Shown in pieces: positions 9,877 to 18,937 of a stretch of 64,000 nt of DNA. The DNA comes from Muribaculaceae bacterium (lineage in GTDB: Bacteria; Pseudomonadota; Alphaproteobacteria; Rs-D84). The stretch spans positions 62,001 through 126,000 of the forward strand of contig JAMPEH010000002.1 of the NCBI GenBank assembly GCA_023665245.1, read 5' to 3'. The notes below the pieces were generated by a model. The model had not been told where the DNA came from and searched no databases. It saw nothing but the letters and a program-made list of their open reading frames with translations. The translations under genes were made by a program, and so were the position numbers. Numbering within the stretch: position 1 is the first letter of the stretch; each line of letters opens with the position of its first letter.

Positions 9877-11658
9877 TTAGGTAGTAGGTAATGTGTGGTG
9901 CAGCAGGCTTTGTACCGCCAAGGGGAAATCAGTACTGCGGGCCAGGTATGAGCCGGACACCAGATAGTCTGCCCCGGCGGCCCAGCAGCGTGCGGCCGTT
10001 TTATCATTTATGCCACCGTCAACAGATATTGTAAATTTTAAATCAAAACGTTGGCGGGCGGCGTGTAAAATCGCAATCTTTTTTACGCATGCGTCATTGA
10101 ATTCTTGGCCGGCGGCACCGGGGGATACTGTCATTACCATGATTTCATCCACTTCGCGTAGTATCGGTTTTAATATTGTCACCGATGATTCTGGATTTAG
10201 TGCAATGCCAGCACGACGGCCAGATGCACGAATACGGCGCAGTGCCGATACAACCCCGGATGTGTTTGTTGATACGATAATTGTATTTGCACCGGCGGCA
10301 ATTGCATCAGATGCCCAGAACGATGGATTTTCTGTCATTAAATGCACATGCAGATGTGCGTTTGTTTGACCCCGTATATATTTTAATTCAGAAATTGAAC
10401 CTGCGATTTTATCAACGTACAGCCCATCCATGATGTCAACATGAATCATTGAAATACCGCCCGCCCTGAACAGTGAATATGTATTGGGATTATGCATATC
10501 AAAGCATAATGTACTGGGCAATATGGGGATAAATCGCGCCCGCGTTTTGCGTCGACAGAATATAGATTTTATTTTGTCGCATGTGTTGTTTATGCGTGTC
10601 TTGCGTGCCAGATATGCATCCCGGTGTGCAGATTCAGATGCCCAGATGTATTCAGATAAGGCCTGGACAGATGCGTCTGCCCGCAGATTTGTTGCAGGTA
10701 TCGCAAATGCGTTTTCAAAAAATTCAGGCATTGATTCAATTTCACTGCCACCACCGGTCAGTATTATCTGAACAGGTTTATATTTTTCGATTGCAGTGCC
10801 GCCAGACTCTTTGATTGTGCCGATTATGTCGACGATATGCGGAATAACAATATCATTGATATCAGCACGTGAAAAATCGTATGCGGTGTCGGCGGGGGTG
10901 AATCTGTCCATTTCGCGTGGCAGCATTGCGGCCACGGTACGTTTTATCCGGTCGGCATCTGTCGGCGTTATACCCAATTTCTGGGCAATTTCATTGTTTA
11001 TGTCCATACCGCCATGTGCAATATGTGTATGCCATACCGGGCCGCGTTCTGTCCAGATGGATGCCGTTGTTTGGGTTGCGCCCATATCTATAAACATAAC
11101 GGTTTTACCACGGGGACGGTATACACTGTTGTGTAAGAATTGTGGTGCGTGAAATGATTCCGCCTGGATATGTGCGCGACGTAAAATACGCTGGATTTCA
11201 TCCAAGCGTGCATGTTCAAAGAACATTGCGGCAAATATTGACTTTAATTTTGTGTCTGTCTGGCCAACAGGGGTACGTAAATCGCGTACGGCGGATGTAT
11301 CGTATCGCAATGGTATTATATGCATTGGATAACAATCGGTCGATGCATCAATTTGACTGATTTGGCCCCGGACATCGTTAGGTGTGATTTTGTGTGGATT
11401 GTCCCATGTTGTGGACTGGACACACATTTTAAAATGCGATATGCCAAAGTTTCCGGTAATATATGCAGAATCAAAATGTCGACCGATTTTGTCTTCCAGT
11501 TCGTCAACGACTGCCTTTAATGCGGCGACTGTATCGGTGCTGTCAACACAGTATGTTGCAGAATTTCCAATGTGGCCCGAACGCACACGGTGTGCGATGC
11601 CGCGGACGCCACTGGCACCAATATCAAGGCACAAGAAAGATGAATCAAACAGGTTCAT
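9877..11658 (-). CDS. ftsA-rpe: Cell-division protein FtsA fused to ribulose-phosphate 3-epimerase
   Basis: A 593-residue fusion. Residues 1-376 are FtsA: phosphate-1 loop LDIGASGVRG, phosphate-2 FIDMGATQTTAS followed by GGMDINNEIAQ, and adenosine motif ILTGGGSEI; the part ends in a basic amphipathic stretch KIKSIFCRRK, like the membrane-targeting tip of FtsA. Residues 377-593 are a full-length (217-residue) Rpe of the pentose-phosphate pathway: ILPSTL, metal ligands H406 and D408 in HVDIMDG, H439 in HVHLM, VMTVSPGAAGQ, and D547 in SVDGGIN, all present. No ATG or GTG lies at the junction (near 10530). Downstream of ftsQ by 9 bases. ftsZ, which usually follows, is absent here. Confidence 0.9.
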   Translation of the reverse strand: MNLFDSSFLCLDIGASGVRGIAHRVRSGHIGNSATYCVDSTDTVAALKAVVDELEDKIGRHFDSAYITGNFGISHFKMCVQSTTWDNPHKITPNDVRGQISQIDASTDCYPMHIIPLRYDTSAVRDLRTPVGQTDTKLKSIFAAMFFEHARLDEIQRILRRAHIQAESFHAPQFLHNSVYRPRGKTVMFIDMGATQTTASIWTERGPVWHTHIAHGGMDINNEIAQKLGITPTDADRIKRTVAAMLPREMDRFTPADTAYDFSRADINDIVIPHIVDIIGTIKESGGTAIEKYKPVQIILTGGGSEIESMPEFFENAFAIPATNLRADASVQALSEYIWASESAHRDAYLARKTRINNTCDKIKSIFCRRKTRARFIPILPSTLCFDMHNPNTYSLFRAGGISMIHVDIMDGLYVDKIAGSISELKYIRGQTNAHLHVHLMTENPSFWASDAIAAGANTIIVSTNTSGVVSALRRIRASGRRAGIALNPESSVTILKPILREVDEIMVMTVSPGAAGQEFNDACVKKIAILHAARQRFDLKFTISVDGGINDKTAARCWAAGADYLVSGSYLARSTDFPLAVQSLLHHTLPTT

Positions 11659-11667
11659 TTTCGTTTC

Positions 11668-12348
11668 TTATTTTACCAAAATTCGTGCATCGTCACGCAT
11701 GTCCAAAACACGGATGTCGCGTGCCAGAATCTGATGATTTTTATTCAGCATTACCAGTGTGCCGATTGCGGCATAGGGGTCTTTTTCTGGCAACATTACA
11801 GTTATGCCGCCGGTGGTATGCAGATTCCAACGGCGATTTTCAATCCATTGCATATAATCTAAATCACCACCCAGATTTTGTGCGGCACGTGTAATTTTAT
11901 CAATGTCGTTTGGTACGTCACCCATAAATAATACCGTGCCGGGTGCGCGTACATCTGTTGGACGTTTTACAATCGTGCCATCTGCAGACAAGGGGTAGTA
12001 TGCGTCACCGTCTGTCCACAGGGCAACTGCCTGGTATAATTTAACCCGTATTACCAGATTGCCGTCTGGGCGGCGGCGAACAGCCGATTCCTTGACACCG
12101 GGGACTGCCCCAATGCGGGAATTTAATTGGTCTAAATCAATTGCGTATGCGTGCGTGCCAGGTGTAATTGCCGCGGCGGCTGCAATGGCGGATAAATCCT
12201 TGTTCGCACTGTCTGTAGATATTGATACACGGCGGATATGCGCGGCCGCGCCATGCCCCATACATGTCATGATGATGCGTGATGCAAAGTATACGGCAAA
12301 CGCAATTGCCATAATAAAAAACAGCCAAAAAAGTATTTTACGTTTCAT
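11668..12348 (-). CDS. ftsQ: Cell-division protein FtsQ
   Basis: A 226-residue bitopic protein: a short basic N-terminus, one membrane segment (about residues 5-24), a POTRA domain (about 38-105, ending RPDGNLVIRVKLYQAVALW), and the FtsQ beta domain with WIENRRWNLHTTGGITVMLPE and LDMRDDARILVK. FtsQ links early and late divisome proteins from the periplasm. It is short by comparison with other alphaproteobacterial FtsQ, which often have long N-terminal cytoplasmic tails. It lies directly before the ftsA-rpe fusion in the same direction, the usual ftsQ-ftsA order. Confidence 0.85.
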   Translation of the reverse strand: MKRKILFWLFFIMAIAFAVYFASRIIMTCMGHGAAAHIRRVSISTDSANKDLSAIAAAAAITPGTHAYAIDLDQLNSRIGAVPGVKESAVRRRPDGNLVIRVKLYQAVALWTDGDAYYPLSADGTIVKRPTDVRAPGTVLFMGDVPNDIDKITRAAQNLGGDLDYMQWIENRRWNLHTTGGITVMLPEKDPYAAIGTLVMLNKNHQILARDIRVLDMRDDARILVK

Positions 12349-12400
12349 GGCCGATATTATATCACATTTTTATAGAATAGAAAAGTCGCAGCCGAAAAAA

Positions 12401-12790
12401 TTACATTGCACGTAATAGGTATCCGCGTCTGAACATGCATTTACGATATGCGCCCACAGATTTTGATGTAGTATTGCGTGGGACACTCATTAACGAACGT
12501 TGACCGACGTCTGTATATTCATTGGATTGAAATGTCACCCACAATCCGTCCCAGTCCGGCATAATACCGCTTTGGTTCGGGGCGATTAGTTTTGCCAAAC
12601 GTGAACGTGGCATGTACGATGGCTTGGTTATTCCCAGACATGATTTATGGTCGCGAACAAATTGTTCGGTGGTGACGGCCTCGTTCTCCCAATTCAAGAT
12701 GGTGGCATTATCAATACTGCCGCGGTTGGGTGATGCGCATGCAGTCAAGACTAATAATAATGGCAGGCATTTTATTCTCATGCATAACAT
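12401..12790 (-). CDS. Putative lipoprotein
   Basis: About 129 residues with a lipoprotein signal peptide ending in the lipobox LTAC (Cys near residue 18). A second ATG at 12781 would give the tighter signal peptide MRIKCLPLLLVLTAC and may be the true start; no ribosome site separates them. The mature part has GLWVTFQSNEYTDVG and a C-terminal YRKCMFRRGY with a second Cys. No family recognised. Confidence 0.55.
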   Translation of the reverse strand: MLCMRIKCLPLLLVLTACASPNRGSIDNATILNWENEAVTTEQFVRDHKSCLGITKPSYMPRSRLAKLIAPNQSGIMPDWDGLWVTFQSNEYTDVGQRSLMSVPRNTTSKSVGAYRKCMFRRGYLLRAM

Positions 12791-12857
12791 TATAATTTAA
12801 TTGCGTTATTGTGGCAATAGTTTTTATAATAGCAAAAAGGGATACAAGGATTGAGGT

Positions 12858-13184
12858 ATGGCAATAACTGTTCAGAATTTCATAAAACTGGCAAACTTTT
12901 ATAATCAGATGTCAATGCTGATGTCGGCAATCTGTGTGCAAAAGGGTGGTATTGCGATTGAAAACTATGTCGGACGTTATTTTGCCGCCGATGTCTTGGA
13001 ATATATTGCAGAATATGGGCGACGCCTGCGTGATGGGCGGGCGCCCGGTATCACGCCCCAGATTAATACGTTGATAGATAGATTTGATGAGCAATATGCG
13101 CGGGTTAAAGAATTGACGACGCCTACGCAAAAACCGATATATGAAATGACGCTGGAAGAATTTGAAAAAATTATGAATATTTAG
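12858..13184 (+). CDS. Hypothetical helical protein
   Basis: A 108-residue, largely helical soluble protein with no signal peptide. A ribosome site (AAGGATTGAGG) precedes the ATG. It lies 31 bases before the secretin-like lipoprotein gene and runs the same way, so the two may be coupled. No family recognised. Confidence 0.55.
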   Translation: MAITVQNFIKLANFYNQMSMLMSAICVQKGGIAIENYVGRYFAADVLEYIAEYGRRLRDGRAPGITPQINTLIDRFDEQYARVKELTTPTQKPIYEMTLEEFEKIMNI

Positions 13185-13215
13185 CATAATAGGATAAATT
13201 GACAAGGGGAATCTT

Positions 13216-14541
13216 ATGAATTTTTATAAATACGTTATGTGTATGATGACAGGGTGCGTGCTGTGCGCGTGCCAGTCGCGTCAATCGGATATTCCCCAGT
13301 ATGATACGATTAATGTTGTTGAAAATCTGGTGATTGATGAAAATTCTGTGCCTATTTTTCCGAAAAAGGCGGCGCTGACGACTGATACGGCGCGGCGCTT
13401 TTCTATTGAACTGCCAAAGCGTTGTACGGTGGATTGGAATAATCAATCGGTGGTGTCTGTGGTGCCGGCTGAAAAAATTGAAATGGTGCGTCTGAATACG
13501 GGTGATGCGTTGCCAAAGTTGGCGGTGTCTGATTATGATTTCAAAGAATTAACGGTAAAGCAGGCGTTGGATAAATTGCTGATTGGGACGGATGTTGATG
13601 TCGTCGAAGATGGTGATTTGATTGAAAAGATTACGGGTACTATCACGGCGGGTGATTTGACGGATGCGGTTGAATTAATGTCAAAAATGGGGCGTGTATA
13701 TTATTCGTATGATGCGGTGACAGGTGAAATTCATTTAAATCCACGTGCAAAGTGGATGATAAAAATGCCAAAAGATGAAAGCATTATAATGGCCTTGCTG
13801 GATGCGATGCATGGTGCGGATATGCGTAATCTGTTGGTTGATTGGCAGGACAAGACGGTTATATTTGAAGGCAATTATCAGACCGAGCGCGAGGTTGCAC
13901 GTATCATATCTGATGTATCTGGTAAAAAATATATGATTGCGTGGGATATGGATGTGTATCGTGTATATCCGCGTACCGATAATCCTATAATCTGGATGAA
14001 TATGTTGCCGGCGTTTGGAACAAATAATATAAAAATGTCAATTCCGGGTGTGGTGGGGCGTGCGCTGGTCGTCGGGCCCGAGGTTAATACAAAAACACTG
14101 CAAGAATTCATGTCCCAGCAGGCGAACGTAGTCTTGATTTCCCAGGGACGTTTTGTAATACCAAACGGGTGGCAGTCGCGCTTTGATATCGGTGAATGTG
14201 GCAAGGAAGAAAGACTGGAAACAGATTTGGTTGTTGGTGCAACTGGTAAATATGGTGATTTTGGCGGTTTTAAAAAGATTGATGCAAAAATTGTTCTGCG
14301 GACAAGTCAGGGTGAACTGTCGTCGTTTAATATCCCGTCAAGTATTGGTGATAACTATGTAATTGTGGGTATTCCAACACACTCGTTCGTGACGACGCCG
14401 GAAACGTTGGTCAGCCCATTTGCAGAGTTGGTTGTATTTATGTCGCCGCGTGTGATTTCAATTGTTGACCCGGCAGATATTCCAAATAACCAATATACGC
14501 CACTGGCGGGTGATGCGTTGCGCGCGTTTTTAGATGAATAA
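13216..14541 (+). CDS. Secretin-like lipoprotein (possible PilN-type)
   Basis: A 441-residue protein with a lipobox-like signal peptide (CVLCAC, Cys near residue 19). The middle holds repeated small alpha/beta modules of the STN/N-domain kind (ELTVKQALDKLL; NLLVDWQDKTVIFEGNYQ), and the end carries FAELVVFMSPRVI, close to the ELVIFLTPRVI-type end of secretin barrels. R64-type pilus secretins (PilN) are lipoproteins with this plan, so it could be the outer-membrane pore of a pilus or secretion system, but it is shorter than PilN (about 560) and sits 9 kb from the pilus genes. A ribosome site GGGG precedes the ATG. Confidence 0.5.
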   Translation: MNFYKYVMCMMTGCVLCACQSRQSDIPQYDTINVVENLVIDENSVPIFPKKAALTTDTARRFSIELPKRCTVDWNNQSVVSVVPAEKIEMVRLNTGDALPKLAVSDYDFKELTVKQALDKLLIGTDVDVVEDGDLIEKITGTITAGDLTDAVELMSKMGRVYYSYDAVTGEIHLNPRAKWMIKMPKDESIIMALLDAMHGADMRNLLVDWQDKTVIFEGNYQTEREVARIISDVSGKKYMIAWDMDVYRVYPRTDNPIIWMNMLPAFGTNNIKMSIPGVVGRALVVGPEVNTKTLQEFMSQQANVVLISQGRFVIPNGWQSRFDIGECGKEERLETDLVVGATGKYGDFGGFKKIDAKIVLRTSQGELSSFNIPSSIGDNYVIVGIPTHSFVTTPETLVSPFAELVVFMSPRVISIVDPADIPNNQYTPLAGDALRAFLDE

Positions 14542-14557
14542 TAGGATGTGTTAAATT

Positions 14558-15811
14558 ATGTTTTCAAAACTGGAACGGAAAATTGCATTTAGATATCTGG
14601 CCGCGAAAAAGCGCGGGTTTGGTTCTGTTATATCGTGGGTGTCGCTGATTGGGATAACATTGGGTGTTGCAACGTTGATTGTTGTAATGTCTGTTATGGG
14701 TGGATTTCATGACACATTGTTGTCGCGTATTGTTGGGATGAATGGTCATGTTGTTGTATATCATCAAGATGGTGCGATAACAGACTATGATTTCTTGATT
14801 GATAAAATGAAACAAAACAAGGTTGTTGCACGCGATGTGACAGCTATTGTTCCAATTGCAGAAGGTCAGGTTATGGCCACCGCCAATGGCAACAGCACAG
14901 GTGCAATGATTCGCGGTATTCGTATGTCTGATTTGGCGGCAAAAACAAATTCCGGTACACGTATTTATGGCAAACCCCTAGATGCAATTATTGATGGTGA
15001 ATTAGTTGGTGGGGCGACATTAACGCGCAACTTGCGTGTGACGATGGGTGATAATATTTCGTTGGTATCTGCAAATGGTGCAACACCAACCCCGTTTGGA
15101 ACAATGCCACGTATAATGGCGTATCCTGTTATGTCGTCGTTCTTTATGGGGATGTATGAATATGATTCTGGATACATTTTTATGCCATTGGAAACTGCGC
15201 AAAAATATCTGAATATTCCGGGTGGGGTCACACATATTGATTTGTTCTTGCGTAATCCCGAAGATACAACGCGTGTGGCAGAAAGTTTGGCAACATTATT
15301 ACCAGATGGATTTGTTATTCGTGATTGGCGTGATTTAAATCGCGGATTTGTTGGTGCATTACAGGTTGAATCAAATGTTATGTTTTTGATTTTGATGCTG
15401 ATTGTTATTGTGGCTGCATTTAATATTGTGGCCAGTCTGGTCATGCTGGTCAAAGATAAATCAAAAGATATTGCGGTGCTGCGTACATTTGGTGTGTCGC
15501 GTCGGTCTATGATGAAAATATTTATTTTATCAGGAACCAGTATCGGTGTTATTGGTGCGGTACTGGGCAGTGTGTTTGGCGTGCTGATTGCAATTTATAT
15601 TGAACCGATACGGCACTTTTTCCAATGGTTGACAGGGCGCGATTTATTCCCAGCAGAACTATATTATCTGTCGGAATTGCCGTCAAAACTGGTGTTTGGT
15701 CAGGTCGTTGCAATTGCAATGATTGCGGTGGCGTTGGCATTTCTGGCGACATTATATCCTGCATGGAAGGCGGCATCCACAGATCCTGTTGATGTATTGC
15801 GTAATGAATAA
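14558..15811 (+). CDS. lolE: Lipoprotein-releasing ABC permease LolC/LolE
   Basis: A 417-residue MacB/FtsX-type permease. It starts ERKIAFRYLAAKKRG, the family's signature start, with membrane segment 1 (about residues 22-48), a large periplasmic domain (about 49-275), and three C-terminal membrane segments ending TLYPAWKAASTDPVDVLRNE. With LolD it moves outer-membrane lipoproteins from the inner membrane to LolA. One permease gene next to lolD suggests a homodimeric LolE-type (LolF-like) exporter. It is 13 bases before lolD. Confidence 0.9.
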   Translation: MFSKLERKIAFRYLAAKKRGFGSVISWVSLIGITLGVATLIVVMSVMGGFHDTLLSRIVGMNGHVVVYHQDGAITDYDFLIDKMKQNKVVARDVTAIVPIAEGQVMATANGNSTGAMIRGIRMSDLAAKTNSGTRIYGKPLDAIIDGELVGGATLTRNLRVTMGDNISLVSANGATPTPFGTMPRIMAYPVMSSFFMGMYEYDSGYIFMPLETAQKYLNIPGGVTHIDLFLRNPEDTTRVAESLATLLPDGFVIRDWRDLNRGFVGALQVESNVMFLILMLIVIVAAFNIVASLVMLVKDKSKDIAVLRTFGVSRRSMMKIFILSGTSIGVIGAVLGSVFGVLIAIYIEPIRHFFQWLTGRDLFPAELYYLSELPSKLVFGQVVAIAMIAVALAFLATLYPAWKAASTDPVDVLRNE

Positions 15812-15824
15812 AGGTTGTAAATAG

Positions 15825-16535
15825 ATGGCAAAAATATTGGATTCTTTATCACGGGTAAAACGCGGTGATGTGGTTTTGTCTGTGCGCGATATTAAAAAGA
15901 CTTTTATCGAAGGCGGCCAACCGTTGCATATTTTGCGTGGTGGTGGATTTGATTTGCATCGTGGGGAAATTGTTGCACTGGTGGGACAATCAGGGTCTGG
16001 TAAATCGACGTTGTTGCAGTGTGTAGGATTGTTGGACAAACCAACATCTGGCAGTATTTTGATTTGTAGTGTGCCTGCACAACAAATGGATGATGAAATG
16101 CGTACTGCTATGCGGCGTGATAAAATCGGATTTGTTTATCAGCGGCATAATTTGTTGTCTGATTTTACGGCACTGGAAAATGTTGTTTTGCCGATGTTGG
16201 CCGCCGGTGTGGATGGTGACGCGGCAAATACGCGTGCAATAAAATTATTACGTGCGGCAAATGTTGCACATCGTGCATCACATTTGCCGGGACAAATGTC
16301 TGGCGGTGAACAACAGCGTACTGCTGTTGCGCGTGCATTGGCAAATAATCCAGATATTTTATTAGCGGATGAACCAACCGGCAGTTTGGATCCTGCACAT
16401 GCTGTGGCCGTGTTTGATTTATTGATGGATTTAGTTCGCAAGAATAAAATGGCGATGTTGTTTGTTACACACGATATGAATTTGGCGGCGCGTGCCGATC
16501 GTACAATCACTATCCGCGATGGTATCGTTGGATAA
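15825..16535 (+). CDS. lolD: Lipoprotein-releasing ABC transporter ATPase LolD
   Basis: A 236-residue ABC ATPase: Walker A GQSGSGKST (near residue 53), Q-loop VYQRHN, signature MSGGEQQR (near 158), Walker B ILLADEP (near 178), and the His switch in FVTHD. The sequence follows the LolD/MacB subfamily and the gene directly follows lolE. Together they feed the lipoprotein pathway on which the many lipoproteins in this window depend. Confidence 0.93.
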   Translation: MAKILDSLSRVKRGDVVLSVRDIKKTFIEGGQPLHILRGGGFDLHRGEIVALVGQSGSGKSTLLQCVGLLDKPTSGSILICSVPAQQMDDEMRTAMRRDKIGFVYQRHNLLSDFTALENVVLPMLAAGVDGDAANTRAIKLLRAANVAHRASHLPGQMSGGEQQRTAVARALANNPDILLADEPTGSLDPAHAVAVFDLLMDLVRKNKMAMLFVTHDMNLAARADRTITIRDGIVG

Positions 16536-16558
16536 TATAAAAATAGGAGAGAGATAAA

Positions 16559-17452
16559 ATGAAACAATCACAAAATACAAATCCGCAATACGTATATAAA
16601 CCTGCAACACGGGCCCAGAAAATTTGGGGTGTAATTGCACTTGTTGGATTATTTGCGTGTGGGTTGATGGTTGGTATTACATGGCGTGGTCATGAATCTG
16701 ATACCAGTACTGATAGCACGGTACAATTTACAGAATCTCAGTGTGATATGATTGCAGACAAGATTCAGCGTGCTGTAAAAAATGAGTCTTTTGAAAAACT
16801 GGAAAAATTAACACAAATATATGCAGTGTCTTGTGATGGACATATTCAAACCAAGACAGATGTTATTGCAGAACCAGAAAAGAAATTAAGCACATGCGAG
16901 AAAATTGAAAAGTTATTGCTGCGCAATTTGAATCCGGCCGACAGTCAAGATGCATGGGCGCATCAGCAAAATGCAGAACTGTATAACAAATTAAGTCAAC
17001 ATGGTTGTCCTGAAAATGCAGATGCTTTTAAACAATTGATTGCCCAGGAAACTGCAATTGCAAATGCGTTGGGTGCAACATCACAAAATGCCATCGCAAC
17101 AATGCGCACGTGTGAAGAAATTGAAATGGTTTTAAAACAGCAAATAAACGAGTATGCAAACAATAGTTATGAACGCCTGCATAATGCAGATGTGTACAGC
17201 ACAATGGCAGAACGTGGATGTCCGGAAAACAGTGACAAATATAAAGAATTGGCATTGCGTCAGATAGAAGTGGTATCCGCCGTCAGTGACGAGGCAGAAC
17301 TGGCCCAACCACAAAATGCAAAAACTGTTGTTGATACGTATAAAAAATTACAAATGCAGTCAGAGGCACGCAAGTTCTTGAACAAGATAGATAGATTGAT
17401 TGATCCGGCTACAAACTTTATTTTAGAAATGGAAAGGGTTGTAAATGAATAA
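16559..17452 (+). CDS. Membrane-anchored protein with three Cys-containing repeats
   Basis: A 297-residue protein with one membrane segment (about residues 23-42) and a long periplasmic helical part. Three related units follow each other: one starting at ESQCDMI, one at STCEKIEKLL and one at RTCEEIEMVL; units two and three each end in a Y-x-x-(L/M)-x-x-x-GCPEN motif. Each unit has one Cys at the start and one near the end, so each could hold a disulfide. It overlaps the next gene by 8 bases; a strong ribosome site (TAGGAGAGAG) starts the operon. Function unknown. Confidence 0.65.
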   Translation: MKQSQNTNPQYVYKPATRAQKIWGVIALVGLFACGLMVGITWRGHESDTSTDSTVQFTESQCDMIADKIQRAVKNESFEKLEKLTQIYAVSCDGHIQTKTDVIAEPEKKLSTCEKIEKLLLRNLNPADSQDAWAHQQNAELYNKLSQHGCPENADAFKQLIAQETAIANALGATSQNAIATMRTCEEIEMVLKQQINEYANNSYERLHNADVYSTMAERGCPENSDKYKELALRQIEVVSAVSDEAELAQPQNAKTVVDTYKKLQMQSEARKFLNKIDRLIDPATNFILEMERVVNE

Positions 17453-18170
17453 AATATTAAAATTGGCTTTGTATACATTATTTGCATGTGCCGTGATGCC
17501 GGCGGTGGCGGATGATGTTGATGTGGCATCAACGCAATCTGTTACTGCACGTATGGATTGTAAAACGATGAAGGCAAAAATAGATGAATTGAACGCATCA
17601 GGGGCGACCGATGATGCAGCAAAATTACAACAACAATATCGTCGTGATTGTGTGATGCGTGTCAGTGGACTGCGTTCATCATATCGTGGTGGTGCGCTGA
17701 CTGTGGCTGCGGCCAGTGCAGAAATGCAAAATGTTAAGGCAGATATTGCGGCTGCACAAACAGATGCGTCATCGGAAAATAATAATACTGCAACAACGGA
17801 GACCGTCCAACAAATCAGTGATGAACAGGCAAAAATGTGTGAACGGTTGCCTGATGCAATTGACGCGGCAGCCGATGATACAAAATCTGTTTTGCAAGAA
17901 ACGTATGACGCATATTGTGCAAAAACTGTGGCTGCACCTGATACGGTTATAAAAACAACAATGTTGATTTTAGGACCAGAAACACCTGCTGAAACTGATG
18001 AAGAAAAATATGCGCGTATTGCGGCAAACTTGGATGCGGGATTGTGCCCAGATGGTTCCAAACCAAACAAATTTGGATGTTGTGGGGATGAAGTGTTCAA
18101 AGACTTGGGTAATCTGGAATTTGCATGTTGTCCAAAAGACGGTGGCGAATGTTTTCCGCCTGTTAAATAA
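17445..18170 (+). CDS. Secreted protein with Cys-rich C-terminal tail
   Basis: A 241-residue protein with a signal peptide ending at AVADD (about residue 23), a helical Cys-containing body, and a C-terminal tail of about 40 residues with the pattern CPDG-x7-GCCGDEV-x9-CCP-x5-ECFPP. The same tail ends the next gene product, so it is a small domain with six or more cysteines, probably disulfide- or metal-bound. The gene overlaps its upstream neighbour by 8 bases and precedes the next by 18. I know no function for it. Confidence 0.65.
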   Translation: MNKILKLALYTLFACAVMPAVADDVDVASTQSVTARMDCKTMKAKIDELNASGATDDAAKLQQQYRRDCVMRVSGLRSSYRGGALTVAAASAEMQNVKADIAAAQTDASSENNNTATTETVQQISDEQAKMCERLPDAIDAAADDTKSVLQETYDAYCAKTVAAPDTVIKTTMLILGPETPAETDEEKYARIAANLDAGLCPDGSKPNKFGCCGDEVFKDLGNLEFACCPKDGGECFPPVK

Positions 18171-18188
18171 TTATTAGGAATAGAAAAT

Positions 18189-18497
18189 ATGAAAAACAAA
18201 ATTTTGGTTGCGATTGGTTTTGTTGTTTGCTTTGCGGTTGGATTTGTGTGTGGGATGTATGCACAATCGCGTATTGTTGCGGGCAATGATGAAGATTCTG
18301 GCGTATTCGTTTTTGTTCAAAAAAACTTGTTCGTGGCAAATAAAAATAATAATAACCATGATGATTTGTCGTGCCCGGATGGTACCACACCTGATGGTAA
18401 TGGTTGCTGTGGGGACGAGGTTTATACCGACCTGGGCGAAAATGGGTTTAATTGCTGTCCGCCCGGCAATGGTGATTGTTTTCCACCGATAATGTAG
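18189..18497 (+). CDS. Small membrane-anchored protein with the same Cys-rich tail
   Basis: A 102-residue protein with an N-terminal membrane segment (about residues 4-24) and a C-terminal tail CPDGTTPDGNGCCGDEV ... CCPPGNGDCFPP. The tail is paralogous to that of the upstream gene; the rest of the two proteins is unrelated. Ribosome site AGGAATAG before the ATG. Confidence 0.65.
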   Translation: MKNKILVAIGFVVCFAVGFVCGMYAQSRIVAGNDEDSGVFVFVQKNLFVANKNNNNHDDLSCPDGTTPDGNGCCGDEVYTDLGENGFNCCPPGNGDCFPPIM

Positions 18498-18509
18498 GGG
18501 GGGGATAAT

Positions 18510-18899
18510 ATGACGCAAAATGTATTTAAGTCACGTCAATCACAGGAATTGATTAAATATATCGCAAATCAATATGGGCGTGATTTGGAATTTTTGTGGG
18601 TGAAATTTTCTGATAACGCAATATGGCGACGTGGTGATAATCAGAAATGGTTTGGCGCATTACTGACCGTGCAAAAAAATAAAATTATCCCGGGTGATGA
18701 TGATGCTAAAATTGAAATACTGGATATTCGTTGTCGTCCGGATATGGTGGATTTTGTGGTTGATAAAAAACTGATATTTCCAGGCTGGCACATGAATAAG
18801 CGCAATTGGATAACAATACCATTGGATGGCCGCATGCCAATTAAACAAATATATGCGTTGTTGGATAATAGTTATGAATTGGCGGGTTTTCGGAAATAA
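18510..18899 (+). CDS. MmcQ/YjbR family protein
   Basis: A 129-residue protein with the family pattern: KWFGALL near residue 49, a central ILDIRCRPD, and FPGWHMNKRNWITIPLDG near residue 90, where the His-Met-Asn-Lys block is the family hallmark. These are single-domain proteins with a CyaY-like fold, thought to bind DNA; their role is unclear. It is the last gene of the operon and is followed by a strong terminator. Its ribosome site is a run of G. Confidence 0.8.
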   Translation: MTQNVFKSRQSQELIKYIANQYGRDLEFLWVKFSDNAIWRRGDNQKWFGALLTVQKNKIIPGDDDAKIEILDIRCRPDMVDFVVDKKLIFPGWHMNKRNWITIPLDGRMPIKQIYALLDNSYELAGFRK

Positions 18900-18900
18900 A

Positions 18901-18930
18901 AACATCGCCCCATCGGGCGATGTTTTTATT
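18901..18930 (+). terminator. Intrinsic terminator, usable in both directions
   Basis: Ten-base-pair stem AACATCGCCC/GGGCGATGTT with loop CATC and a T-run on the + strand, between two convergent genes. Confidence 0.9.
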
Positions 18931-18937
18931 ATGGTGT

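Noticed and set aside
10500..10560. The FtsA-Rpe joint as a sequencing frameshift
   Set aside because: Both halves are in one uninterrupted frame with no overlap or gap, both keep their motifs, and the FtsA part ends at its natural tip; an error would more likely break a frame than join two cleanly. It cannot be fully excluded without reads.
13216..14541. A second pilus operon at 13-15 kb
   Set aside because: Only one secretin-like gene is present; no ATPase, platform or pilin lies near it.
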